DNA of 64,000 bases, taken from Sarcophilus harrisii. Taxonomy: Eukaryota > Chordata > Mammalia > Dasyuromorphia > Dasyuridae. Below are positions 21,704 through 36,449 of the stretch, in pieces. The stretch covers positions 227,246,107-227,310,106 of the forward strand of contig NC_045428.1 of NCBI RefSeq assembly GCF_902635505.1, given 5' to 3'. The notes beneath the pieces are model-generated. The model was not told where the DNA came from, made no database searches, and saw only the letters and a program-made list of their open reading frames with translations. The stretch's first letter is position 1. Each line of letters starts with the position of its first letter. A program made the translations under genes and the position numbers.

Positions 21704-24700
21704 CGTATGTATAGATGGACTGTAAGAGGCTTGGAGGGGCAGCATAAAGAAGGAACGGTAGAATTCATGAAGAGAATATATATCTTTGCATCAAGAATTA
21801 GGCTTACAATGTTAATTATCTAGTGGATATTCAATAAAAATATGCATAAAAAGGATGTTTCATGAATGAAAGATTAATTTGAAAAACATTTCAATTCTGA
21901 ATTTTTCTTATAAAAAATTTATGGAATTCAGTTGATATTTTTTTACTTACAATTCAACTTCTCCCATTTTACAGCATAAATCACTTAATGTAACATTTGC
22001 AACCTCAGAAAGGTAGACATGTTTATAAATTCCAATTTCATGAGAATTAAAAAAAACAGATAAATCACAAGAATATTCTGTACATGCATTAAGGCTGGTG
22101 ACTGCTAAAGTCTCTTGGGTCTCTAGAAACAGATAAACCACAATGTTAACTGGGTGTGCAGAGTGTCTACTTCCTTAGGAAAAAAAAATTCTGCTTCTTT
22201 TGTGTAATATAGATTTTTTTTTTAACAGTAGCTCTTGGAAAAACTGTGAAAACTGTGGAAAAATGTTATTTAAAAATATACATGTATACATGTGTATATA
22301 TACTTCATATATATTATACATAAATACTACTGCACAGTTTCAAAGATGTGATTTGAAGTAATGATTAGCTGCACTAATTAGTTTTGTAACAATTACTGCA
22401 CTTCCAAGGTGAAATGAACATCCAGTGACATGTACTCAATATTTAGGCACTAGTAATATCCTTCAGAGTGACTACATTTTTATGGTTTAACTGTATTGTA
22501 TACATATATTTAAATGTATTCATTTATACAAACTTTATATTATGTATGGAGTGCCAGAAATGTACATATCATGATGCAATGCATATATAGTTGTTATAAA
22601 TATGATAATTGATTTTTAGTGCAGAAAGTTTCCTTGTATTGCATTTCATGTGCTTAAATGTGGTAAACAATTTGAAAGCACTTCAACTTATTTCTACTCC
22701 ATCTCTTTTATTTTGTGGGACTGAATTCCTATCTACAATATTAAGAAGTATGTTCCAAATCTCTCTCTCTCTTTGCATAATTCTTTATATGAGTCTGACT
22801 TGTGAAGTCATAGCTAATCAAAATATATCACAAGGAATGTATAACAAATGCCAGATTTTGGCTTGGGATATATTTGGATTACTTCCATTTGAAGATAATT
22901 CTGTCATTGTGATTAAGGACAAACTCCTATTAAAGTCACAGAAGGCTTGACCTCAATCAAGCCCATATTTGGTTCCTGAGAACAGAATTTGTCTCCAAAA
23001 TTAAAAAGAGGTCAAATGCAAAGATATATAGAAAATTAAAAGAAAGAAAAGGGTTAGGATAGGAATGACTTTCACAAATAGCAATCAAGAGAGGTCCAGT
23101 CACTAAAAATTGTCTTTTGTCACAGTTCTGCTTCCAAATGAAACAGATGTTATTGCCTCACCATTTGGGGCAGAAGAAAACAAACACCTGTGATATAATC
23201 AGCTATTCTAATCATCAACAAAATGACCCACTGCTAAAAACCTTGTTTGAAATACTGATGGCTGCCAAGTTACCAACCAAAATGCTGTCAACATAATCAG
23301 TCTAAATATATTCCCTCATTTAAGTCAGTGTCATGATTAAACCAGAGGGCTTACCAGAAACAAAACAAAAAACAAAAATAAAGTGTACATAACTTAAAAA
23401 GATTTAGCAGAGATATTTGTAATGCAAGCTATGCTACAGCATCATACGAGAATATTCATGCATCCTGAATTGGAAAGCATCTCTATGGAACACAATCTAA
23501 GTGAGAAGTCTAACCTTTCTTCAGAGATCATAAGGATTTAAAAAAATATGTGACCTTAAATTCTATATATGCACCTAAAATTTCCAAAAGAGGATAGAAC
23601 TGTAAAAATGTGCCAATTACTTATCAGAGGTACCTATAAGGAAAATCTATGCAGCACACAAGGTGAAATGAGTATTGGAAAAAATAATACTGTTAACATA
23701 ACCAAAACATCTTAGGGCAAAAGCCCAAGAAAAGTTTGGTAAGGTCTTCACTTACTGAGGCATAAAATTAACTTCAAAATTATCACCAAGACAGCTCTAG
23801 TATTCATAGAACTTGAAACTAAAGGAATTTTGGAGGACTTGTTTTTCCAGCTAAATATTAGGCTGAAAAATAAGAAACATGCTACAACCAAAAGAATGAG
23901 AACATCAGGACTTAGAGGTCAGCATCTTTTCTAAATTCTTTCTAACTCTATTGCCTTTAAATAGTTTAAGCAACCTAACTATATCACATTCCTTCTTTAC
24001 AGTGGCTTGATGTTATGCATGCGATGGTGGCATTGATATAAAAAGGATGCATTATACCTATATAAAACACATACACATGTATAAACACACATATGCATGT
24101 ACATATGTGTATGTGCATGTGTGTACACACAGAGTTTGGGAATGTTAGGCTTTGGAAAGATATGGCTATTTTTTTATGATCCAGAGGGTTTTTTCCTGGA
24201 ACATATTTTCTCAACTCCAAAACTCAATTTAGAAGTGACAAAAATCTGATTAAAGCTATATTTCCAATGAAACTGGAAACAAAAGATGTCAAAAGAGTGA
24301 ACATAAAAGTTAATAATAAACAGAAATGCACTGATGGCAAAGGGAAATATGCATATGACTTACTACAGAGGATACAAATAGGTATTGATCTGTTGACCCA
24401 AACAAAATTGTAGTTTTTGTTGCAAGATTAGTACCATTCCTCAAGCCCTCTCTCCTCAGTAAAAGGCAGCCTTGTCAACAGTGACTGGAAATGTTTATCA
24501 AATCAAGAACTATTAAAGCCTTACACTAGTACATTATGCAAGAAGAGTGAGAGGATTATATGGAAATATTACAGTAAGTGGTTCTTAGCATGATAAGCAG
24601 CAAATCCAGACTTTTTGGTAAGGAAACAATCTAGGTTATATCTTGATTTGGCCTACATATGCAAGAAAGCTATCATGGAAAGACTTTTAAAATTTCTGGT

Positions 24701-25634
24701 AGTTAGATAAAGACACTGTTCCATATGGATATTATAAAAGAGACAGAGAATTGAAAATATATGTACATGTGTATCGATGCCACATGTATAAGTGGATTCT
24801 GTTTTTCAGTTGCAAAGCCTTGCCACATTTTTAAAATTATCTATTCAGTTCCAAGCCATTGGATTTTTTTCTTTTGTTCATTTCAGTGCCACTTCTATCA
24901 CTAATTGGGGGAAAGGGAGCAGGAAAAGAAAGGTAATTAGGAAAAAAAATCTCTTTTGCTTAACTGTTTTTTTTTAAGGTGATAATAAGGTTGAGTGATA
25001 GGTGAAGTGATAATAGAAAAGAATAATAATTAAGGTAATATGAAATCCACTGAAACTTACTGCACAAAAAATAACATACTTAATTCCATTTTTCAATTAC
25101 TTATCAGTTCACACCAATCTGCAAGTAGGGAGAAGATAGTATATTAAGACTGAAAAAAGAGGTCATTAATGTATGTTCTAGGAGCATCTAAATTGGCAGT
25201 CAAGCTTTCAATGTGCTTTATTGCACTTGATTAACCCATAAAATTTTGGTTGAATTTTTTTAAGAATCCAAGGTATAATATTGAAATAGAAAGAAATGTG
25301 TGTGTGTGTTTTTATGTGTGCATTTTCTCTAATCAGACACCTCTGGTCACTTCTGCCTATCCTAAGGTTATGGAGACTACAGGAGGAGAAGAATTCTGAA
25401 GAGCTGCATATATTTTACAAATATATACAGACAACCTCAAACACACTCACACTTACAAATACACACCCACACCCACACACACCCCCTAGAAAAATATTGT
25501 TGTTTGATGCTGAAGAAATATTCACCTTCATTTGGATAAATGCTGTGACTGAGAATTTCGGTAGCACAGTGTCCAGAATAATCGAACAGTCCATGGGAGA
25601 TTATTACACAGTCCGGCTAAATGGCACGCAATCA

Positions 25635-25856
<222 letters not shown>

Positions 25857-26199
25857 TCATATTACTAGCACAAATAAATATCAGGAAAAGGAAAAAAGGA
25901 TGGAAAAATGGAAAAAATTATATTAACATATATTTAAAAGGCATACAAATTATGATACAGGGATCAAACTAAATGATATTTTTCAGCATTCTAATCTCTC
26001 AATCTGTGCCTTAGTGTTTGACTGTTTTGTATTTTTCTGAACATATTGTTTAAAGGAGGCAGTAATATTTCTTGTGATACTTTTGTGTCACTGGCATTGG
26101 TACCATATTTCTCAAGGATACCCATTAAGTTTCTGAGATTGAGGAAAAGGACCTTGGAGCCAGTAGAGTAACCACAGTTGAGCCAATAATGGGAGACAG

Positions 26200-26294
26200 A
26201 GAAGAAAGAGAGGGGATTGTCATCACCTTCATCCTCATGGTTGGGGGGAAGATAGCTGGGAGAACTGCCCTGCTTCCCAAACATGGTGGAAATG
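26200..26294 (-). repeat. Inverted repeat, arm A (95 bp)
   Basis: The reverse complement of 26200-26294 matches 26617-26711 without gaps, 89 of 95 identical. The arm contains CATTTCCACCATGTTTGGGA in minus-strand sense, and the frame from this ATG stays open for 97 codons to 25991 (begins MFGKQGSSPSYLPPNHEDEG). I do not recognise the peptide. It is in the AFF2 sense orientation within the last intron. Confidence 0.92.
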
Positions 26295-26616
26295 AGGATG
26301 TCAGGCTACTGGAATAGTACTGGAGGGTAGCTGTAAACAGCTACCTATTTTATCTTTCATTCTCTCTGCCCTGATATGCCACTGATGCCACCTTCTGGTA
26401 TTGGGTATTTCTTTGTGTTTCCTAGTGAATAGTCTCATTTCTTCAATTTCTCTTCCCTAACCCAACAAAGCCATCTTTGCGATAAGAATAACCATTAAAA
26501 ATAACAACAAAAACTACTAGACCCTTTTTTTGGGGGAAAAAAGTTTTACTCTTATAGAACCTCTGAAATGAATGGATCTGCTTCATCATTTGGTCCAATC
26601 CATATCCTGGCAGATC

Positions 26617-26711
26617 CATTTCCACCATGTTTGGGAAGCAGGGCAGTTCTCCCAGCTATTTTCCCCTCAACCATGAGGACGAAGATGATGGCAATCCTCT
26701 CTCTTTCTTCT
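26617..26711 (+). repeat. Inverted repeat, arm B (95 bp)
   Basis: Plus-strand copy of arm A, 322 bp away. The same Kozak-like ATG and reading frame are kept (MFGKQGSSPSYFPLNHEDED), then it diverges and stops after about ten more codons. The six differences from arm A are all transitions. Confidence 0.92.
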
Positions 26712-27299
26712 TCCTACTACCTGAGTTCCATTTTTAAGGAATTTACTAATTTCTGAGGTATCTCATTTGACTTTTGGACAATTCTTAATTGTCAAGAAGT
26801 TTTTCTATTAATCCAAAATCTGTATATGTATAATATTTGTGTAGATAGTAATCTGGGAATAAGCAAAATAAGGCTAATAATCTTTCTTTCACAGGAATCT
26901 TCAAAAATACAAGTTATATTTTAATCCCCAGACTTTTTTTCTCCAGTTTCTTTGATTAATCTTCATATAATGTGGTTTCCAGTTTCCAAACTTTCTACTT
27001 TGAAGTTACTCTAGTTTATAAATGACTTTCCTAAAATATGGAATTTAACAGCTGGTAAAAATCAGAAAGTAAAGACCTATTATCTTCCTTCTTCTATTCA
27101 CCTCTAGTGTTTTTTTTTTTTAGCTAGCCAAGTCAAATTTGATGCTGTAACATTTAAATAAAAATACAAACACGAGTAAGGCAAAGATAGACATAAAGGC
27201 AAATAGGGCAAATAGGCAGGAAAAAAACATGGTAACATCATGATTTTTGACTCTGATAGGCCAGTTTTCACCCGTCATTTTCTTATGTTCCTTAAGCAG

Positions 27300-27535
27300 G
27301 GTACCTAGGTTTGGTTTGGAGTCCAGAAGCCCCGAATTAACTCCTTAAATACTTACTAGCTGTGTCACCTTAGACAAGTTACTTTAGCCCCCTCTACCTC
27401 AGTTTTCTCATCTGTAAAATGAAAAAAATAATAGCACCTCCCAGCAGCAGGATGAAATCAAGGATTAAATAAGATGACAGGGACAGTCCTTTGAAAATCT
27501 TAAAGTGCCACATAAATGTTACATACTGTTGTTCC
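27300..27535 (+). repeat. THER1/MIR-type SINE
   Basis: ACTTACTAGCTGTGTCACCT, TAGACAAGTTACTTTAGCCC, CTCAGTTTTCTCATCTGTAAA, and AAAATCTTAAAGTGCCACATAAATG follow the consensus order. Confidence 0.85.
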
Positions 27536-27639
27536 AAGGCATGATTATTGTTGGAACTTCCATAAAGTACCCAATGTAAGCAAGAGATTAGAGCTCCCTC
27601 ATAGGGAAAAAAAGGATGAAGTCTAAAGTACAAGTGTAA

Positions 27640-28156
27640 GTCAAAGATCAGGATGAGTCAAATCTAAAAGATGACTTGGAATGGGAAAGCCAGGAGTCGG
27701 AATGGGGATCTAAAGCAAGGTAGGTCTCCAGAGATGCAGCAACATATCAGTAAAAGTATAATGGCTACCCTTTGCTTTTTAATCTCTGTGAACTTCCTGA
27801 ATTGGGATGGTATTTCCTGCCTTTTCCTTTTTATTAAGCAAGGCCAGATGTCGGCATTCCTCTTCCATTTCCTAATACCCCTACATCTGTGAAGAAGTAG
27901 GAAAGACTCTGCCAATATCTTCCTGGCTTGGGAAACCATGGAATGGTGGAACAGTGCTGATGGAAGCCCCTTTGTTTGTAAGTCATTATTATGAGGTCTA
28001 TTATGCCCAGCCTCTGTCTTTCTCTGGTAATTATTAAAGACAGGAACTATAATGTGTGTATGAAGTTCCAGAGAAACTTGAAGATGTAAATCAAAATTTG
28101 CAAAAATGGGTGATTGTGAATGAAAAAAAGGAATGAATGGACCAAATAATTGTTCC

Positions 28157-28185
<29 letters not shown>
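27640..28185 (+). other. Unassigned segment ending in 29-nt poly(A)
   Basis: A pure A run at 28157-28185 follows about 500 bp of sequence with no recognised repeat family. It could be the tail of a retrotransposed transcript on the plus strand. A 164-codon frame on the minus strand (28158-27664) has no recognised motif, and its start abuts the poly(A). Confidence 0.3.
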
Positions 28186-28188
<3 letters not shown>

Positions 28189-30489
28189 TGGTGGGAAATA
28201 GAGCTATGTAGTTATTCTAATGAAAAGAGGCATTGCCATCCAAGATGCTATTCACAGCTTTTATCCATGTCACATTAAGGGATGGTGTCACGGAGAGGTG
28301 AATCTTTAACTGGGGGGCACACAAGAATGCAACCTAGAATTGACATGGAGAGGTGAAAGGGAAGGTTGTGGAAGCAGACAATTTCAGGAACAAGTTGGCC
28401 GCCCCAGCTGTAATGGGATGTTCACTATGAGGGAAAATTCAGGCTATGTTGGCCAAAGAGTCTACTACTAACAAAGTGGGACTATTCTTTTGGGGGGGGG
28501 GGGGCGAGGTAGGGGGGAGGACAAATCTAAAATAAAATCTAGTGTTATTGCCATGCAGGGATAGAAGAGAGTGAGCAGGGTTCGCACGAAACCTACCAAT
28601 TCCTTCCATTAAAGTCATTGGTTGGAGTACATATTTCATAAGATTGCATATGCCTGAAGAGGTTTCATCAGAATCAAATGGATCATTTTCATCAAGAGTT
28701 GAAGGTGACTGTGTATAAGATATAGGCCTTGCAGTCTAGTAATGAGCCTCTGGCAAAGGTGGAATTCTAATTATTGAAAAGGATACAAGTGTGAGCAGAA
28801 ATATTAAGAATACACCTGAGACTGGCCTTTCTTCAATTGTAGGTGTTAAGTTGGCCTGGAAAATGAACACTTAAGACAGAATATAAGCATCTAGCCCCCT
28901 GATATTAGTGCTGTCCAATAGAATTAAGATTTATGGGAGGGTCTGACTATCTGATATATTTGTACCCAAATTCTGTTTTCTGTAAAAGCATGTTAGCCTG
29001 CATTTCCTAATGGTCAAGAACAGAAGTGATGGTGAAAATGAATTAATTGAAGTGTTCAAATGGAGTCAATATTGACTGAACTGACTAATAAACATTCAAA
29101 AGATGTTTTACATCCTCATGGTGGCGTTGGGATAATGGGAGGCTAAAATGTCCCCAAGGTGATGCTTCACTATTAACTGTGAGGTGCTCCTCCCACACTT
29201 AAAATAGTCTTTACCTGTGAAATTTGCAGGGATTGCAGAGTTGAGGTGCAAAGGGCAAAGAGGTTAATGAATGAATAATTCTCCCAGTGATATTAGGACA
29301 TAAAATCATATAGCTCAGATGCCTCAAGCTCTTCAAAACTTTCTTGTTACATATCCATTAGCCTAGCCCACTAGTCATGGGGTACAACTTCAACTAGCTT
29401 TGGAGAGGTGCAAAGGTATTATTGGTGCCAATTTTGAACCCTAACCAGTTGTTAAATTTTCAGTGTTCATATTTATAACTCAGAAACCAATACTTTCCAA
29501 CTCTGGCTTGATTTGTAAATTGTCTAGATTTAAGAAAATGACTGATAAAATCACTTGGCCTGGGGTAAAACCTCTTCCCTCCCTCCCCCGACCCAATCTA
29601 GTAAATAAAATACAGGGTCCAAAGCATCACTATAAATTCAAGATAAGGACAAGCTATAACAAGTTCCTGGAAATGCCAATTCTAGAAGGTGAGATGGAAG
29701 CAAGAAAGCAGGGCCAGGAACTGGATTTTCAAGTTGAGATGGTTTCTATGAAGATCAGGAAACAGTTCCAAAAGTAGCAGTGAAGTGATTCTCTGATATA
29801 AAACACCCTCTGAACTGTGTCACTGAAGTGGTGAGGATTCCCTGTTCTTATGCCTTGCATATACTGGGTATATATAACAGCTCAGGTATCAGGACCTCTC
29901 CTTGTTCTGCTGTAACCATAAAGCTATGGGAATAATCACCTCCCTGGATAATGATAGAATGCCATTTAGGGGCTGACTTTTCTCCTTTGCTGTGGAATAA
30001 CCTTGTCATTTCTGAATTGATTTTCTTTACTCGGTGCTTGAGCAAGCGAGGTACTTGGCCACATTTATTTTATTTTTACATATTAGCAGGCTTAGTGGGG
30101 TTGTAGATAGGGTGCAGTAAAATGGGGGAAATGGAGGTTGGAATTAACTCTTTTCTTAGGTCACAGCAGAATAGAATGTCCCTTTAATCTGAAGCCAAAG
30201 AATTCTGTCTAATGATACTGAGCAACCTTGGGATTAAAAAAAAAAAAAGAGCACGTGTATATGCTCGCACACACAGACATATAATCTTTGAGTCTAACTA
30301 TAGATCTGACATTCATTTTATGTCAAATATCATAAATATTCTATTTTCTCTGTAAGGGTGTGAAAGCAATTTACTGACATTTCTTGCATTTTCCATCACA
30401 TCTCTGTGAGACAGATATGCAGAAAATATTAAGAGTATATTATCTGTCATAGTGAGTCAGTCTGGAGTAGAATTCTCTGAGTACAGGCC

Positions 30490-30835
30490 CTATGACAATA
30501 TAACAACAACAGTAATGGCAACAACAACAATAACTCATAAAAATAGCACATTGCTTTAGGATTTTTTGCAAAGCACTTTAAAATATTAATTCACTTTATT
30601 TTATTATTATCACATGTGGTCCATGTGATTATTTGTCCAGAGATTAGATATAGCTTCATTACCCTGGGAGATAGATGCTATCATAATCTTCACTTTAAAG
30701 TTAAGAAAATTGAGGCAGAGGTTAAACGATTTATATGGAGTCATAGAGCTAAGTAACTGGGTCTGGATTTCAAGTCAGCTCTTCCTTAATCCAGGTCCAG
30801 AATTCTCTCCACTATACCCACCTGGACACCAACAT
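30490..30835 (+). repeat. MIR/THER1 SINE with short foreign insert
   Basis: GCAAAGCACTTTAAAATATT, TACCCTGGGAGATAGATGCT, AAAATTGAGGCAGAGGTTAA, ATTTCAAGTCAGCTCTTCCT in order. About 50 bp (roughly 30610-30658) is not SINE, and its right part resembles 31088-31121. Confidence 0.75.
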
Positions 30836-30999
30836 CATCAGATTACTCTGCTGTTTCTTCTTAGTCATATTATAGGAGGCACACTGGTCATTTATGTACA
30901 ATTTTGGCTTGTTTTAAGAGGGACATCAATAAACTAAAGTGTTCAGAATCAAGTGACTAGGTTACTCAAAGAGTTTAGAACCCACAAAATTTGAGATGT

Positions 31000-31365
31000 A
31001 ATCGAAGGAGCAGGAGATACTGAACCTAGAGAAAAGAAGATACAGAGGAGGCTATGATTGTTTTCAAATATTTAAAGAGGTGCTGTCTATGTGATTATTT
31101 GTTCAGAGATTATATATAGCTTTACGAGAGCACAGCTCCAGAGGGCATAACTAGAAACAATGGAAGATTTTTTTGGTCCAATGTATAGGACTAATGATTT
31201 TCTAAGAATTAGTACTATCCAAGTATAGAATGGACTTACTGCAGAAGTCACTGATCTTCCCGCCATTGGAAATGCTTAAGTGGAGACTGAGTGTCCACTT
31301 TTGGGGAACTGCCTTAGTTAGGTAAGAAAATCTCAGTCCCTTTCAGTGTTAAAATTCTACAATTT
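31000..31365 (+). repeat. L3/CR1-like LINE 3' fragment
   Basis: GAACCTAGAGAAAAGAAGAT, GATTGTTTTCAAATATTTAAAG, CAGAGGGCATAACTAGAAACAATGG, AGAATGGACTTACTGCAGAAG, CCATTGGAAATGCTTAAGTGG, GGAGACTGAGTGTCCACTTT recall the CR1-type 3' region common in amniotes. Confidence 0.65.
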
Positions 31366-31479
31366 CCTCAAATCTGGCTTCAACTTTATTTCCTATTGTT
31401 ATCTTACATGAATCCCTTTTCTAGGCAGAGATAATGGCGATTCACTATTTTTCAAGACTTTAAAAAGGATTTTCAATTC

Positions 31480-31800
31480 CTTATCTTATCCCACACTGTT
31501 TTCCCCATCTGTAAGGACTTCCCAGACTCTTATTTATTGATTCTTCAAGGTCTAGCTCAAATTCCAATCCTTTAATGAAGTCAAAGCCATATATTAACTG
31601 GCAGTTCTCTTCTGAATTCATATAGAACTTATGGTCTGGGATATTATTCACTTGTTATTTATATGTTGCTTATATTGTCTTCCCTTTAAGTCTGTTAACA
31701 CTTTGGTGTCAGATGTATACTTCTTTGTATGCCCCACCAAAAACTATGTACAGTATACAACAGTATCATACTAGCTATACAATAAATCTGATTGAGAAAA
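31480..31800 (+). repeat. L2 3' end
   Basis: TTCTTCAAGGTCTAGCTCAAATTCCA, TTAATGAAGTCAAAGCCATA, a diverged middle, and a tail near AGCTATACAATAAATCTGATTG. Typical L2 3' UTR order. Confidence 0.7.
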
Positions 31801-31849
31801 ACAATGCTAATTAAGAGGTGAAATCTTCTAACAGGAACTTTCCATTGAT

Positions 31850-32310
31850 AATATGGTATGATAGATAGCATTCTGAAGACCTGAATTTGAGTCCTGGCTC
31901 TAATATTTACTATCTATTGTCAAGTCATTTAGAATTTCTGAACCTTAAGTTTTCTCATTTGTAAAATCGGGATAATACTTATTTGCTTACCTCAGGATTA
32001 CTGTGAGAAAATCCCTTGGAAAATCTGCCATACAGACACATGAGTGATTATGTCCAGGAACTTATGACAGTAAGCATATTAATACTTAGGTGCATAATAA
32101 TAATAATAATAATAAGTGGTACTGCCATAGGGTTAGAGTGTGACGCTTCAATAGCACTTTAAGATTTCCAAAGTACTTCTCTTATAACATTTTGCAGGTA
32201 TTATTAGGCTTACTTTATAGATGAGAAAACTGAAGAAGCACAGGGACAAAGAGATTTTACCAAGGGCACATGATAGTCTGAGATTACAGCTGAGTCCTGC
32301 TGCTTCTAAC
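31850..32310 (+). repeat. Two MIR-family fragments flanking an ATA microsatellite
   Basis: The first, about 31850-32020, shows CTGAATTTGAGTCCTGGCTC and TTCTCATTTGTAAAATCGGG. The second, about 32145-32310, shows TAGCACTTTAAGATTTCCAAAG and TTATAGATGAGAAAACTGAAG. An ATA/AAT run at 32093-32115 lies between them. Confidence 0.75.
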
Positions 32311-32507
32311 GCTAGGAAGTGGGGGTGGTGTGGGGGAAGAGGGAGGCACGGGGGTGCTGGGACTCAAACCCTCATCTTGTGACCACCATGCTAGCATTCT
32401 TTATGATACACTATGAAAACGGGACCTTGTCACACCAAGGGATCACTCGCTCCTCCGGATTCTCGCAGGCAGCCCAGGTGTTCTGTTTCTGTTTTTACAA
32501 TGCGTAC

Positions 32508-32731
32508 CTCTGTTCTCCTTGGCAAGGTTGTCAGCCATCTCCCAGTAGTCGTAGCTGTGCAGAATGCTGTTGGTGATGCTGACGTGGTTGGCTGCCATCT
32601 GATGGATCCGATGTGGAATGCTAATTATGGATGATGGTGAAGGGGTGCTAGTGCTGGAAAGACTCCCCTGAGATCCCACTGAGCTGACTGGAGAAGGGCT
32701 GGGAGACATGGGGGATGGAGTTCCCGTGCTC
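32508..32731 (-). CDS. AFF2: AFF2 coding exon, penultimate, C-terminal homology domain
   Basis: A 224-nt exon: one base, 74 codons, one base of a split Glu. The acceptor is TTTGCCTGTACAG and the donor is GTACGC. It starts with a Ser/Thr/Pro-rich loop ([20 protein letters not shown]) and continues into the helical [20 protein letters not shown] and [14 protein letters not shown]. This is the strongest family signature in the window. As I recall the human protein, the loop has a few substitutions while the helical part is nearly invariant. Confidence 0.93.
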
Positions 32732-32875
32732 CTGTACAGGCAAAGATTGAAAAGTAAAACATTAAAGAGAGGTAAGTGTGGGGTGGGATATATAAGACAA
32801 TACTTGAATGCATTTGCATGTTAACAAGCAGTTTCATAAGATCATGAACAATTAATTTCAGTAATGCCAACTTAC

Positions 32876-32925
32876 TTTCCACTGGCACTCCATGGAGATG
32901 GGGCCTGGGCAGCTTTAGATGAATT
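32876..32925 (-). CDS. AFF2: AFF2 coding exon, short Ser/Pro linker exon
   Basis: A 50-nt exon: 16 codons (NSSKAAQAPSPWSASG) plus AA of a split Lys. The acceptor is CCCTCCACAG and the donor is GTAAGT. It lies only 144 bp upstream of the next exon. The NSSKxAQAPSPW motif is a conserved Ser/Pro linker inside the C-terminal homology domain of the family. It is too short to be found as an open frame on its own; the identification rests on phase, splice sites and the motif. Confidence 0.88.
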
Positions 32926-35090
<2,165 letters not shown>

Positions 35091-36449
35091 TTACAAAAAA
35101 AAGAAAATCAGTCTTAAGAGTAGTCATAAATTCCAGACAAAACTAGAAAAATATCTTCAAACACTTTAGTTGTTCCATGGCACTTACTAGTTATAGATTG
35201 AGGTTTTGAAGCACCAAGTCAAATCTACCATTAAAAAAAATTAAATTCAAAAAGACCTGCACTTCCTAAGTGATTGCTCAATAGAATAAAATAATCTACT
35301 GAAATCAAATACATTCATCAGTTTCACAATCCTTTTTTAGGGAGTGTGAATAATGGGGCTTTCTATTACCTCTGTTTCTCCTTTACACCACTAGAGGGTA
35401 GTATCTCCCTGTAAAAAGCAAGTTAAAGAACAGGGCAAGAGAAGCAAATTCCTGGATACTAAGCAGTGTAAGGAAATTGCTATGTCCATTTCTCACACTA
35501 ACAGGCTCAGGTGCTTAACTGACTTTGAATCTGTTCTTCTGAAAACAAAACAAAAACCTTTCTTCCAAATTTTCTTTCCTTATTTTATAATTAATCTAGT
35601 ACTTTTAGGAGTAGTTACCTAAAGCTGGAAAAGAACATAGTCTTTTTCTAAAAATATGTACTTTGGTGTTTATCTCCCACTATCTAGTTTACTATTTTTA
35701 TAAATCAAGTGGCTCTAGCATTAACTGGGACACCAAATATGGCACAATCATCTACTGTTGTACAGTTTTACAGGTAAATCTTCATGATCAGATTCACAAT
35801 TCAGAAATATCTTCTTGAAGGATCATAGTAGACATCTCCCAGTCCATAAGGAGTTGATGATCTTGTTATTTTATCTTTTTATATTTATCACAAATTGTAC
35901 ATAGAAGCTATCTGCCAATGGATTTACTTTGAAGTTTATAAAAAATATGGAATAATTTCCCCAAAAGACTTAGGAATATGAGGTGTTATGCCCTGTGAAG
36001 TCTGGATGGAGGAATCACTGTTATCTCATTATCACTGTTATTAAAAGAACTCATATTTATGCACTATGTAGGTAAGTCCCTACATAGGACTGTATGATTT
36101 TTATTACCATTGCTAATATAGCAGGCATGTGAGTAGGACATGATAGGATCACAGGATTTATCATTATCATCATTATTAGTTATTGTATTAATGCAATGAC
36201 TATACACTACATAAAAACACAGGACTTTATAGAGTTGGAAATAAACCTTAGAAATCAATCAATTCAACTCCTTTGACTTACAAATGAGGAAAGTAAAGCT
36301 CCAAGGGATGAGTATTAGTAAATATTTTTAAAATAGATCATTTTACTATCAAAATGTGATAAACCTAAACAGAAGAAATCATTGAAGACAAGATAAATAT
36401 ATTTTATCATGCAACAATAAAAAGATTTTAAACAACAAAAAGTGATGTT

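Larger units (their letters stand above)
16320..25634 (-). other. AFF2: AFF2 3' untranslated region (inferred), about 9.3 kb
   Basis: No open gene is found between the TAG and an AATAAA at 16342-16337. The stretch lacks L1, tRNA-SINE and LTR insertions, in sharp contrast to both flanks; I see only two old MIR fragments, a TG/TA microsatellite and short homopolymers. As I recall, human AFF2 mRNA is about 13.7 kb with a 3' UTR of roughly 9 kb, which fits. Other hexamers on this strand, such as AATAAA at 17892-17887, could give shorter isoforms. Overlapping open frames of about 140 codons on both strands near 19.75-20.2 kb look like chance. The 3' end is inferred, not proven. Confidence 0.72.
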
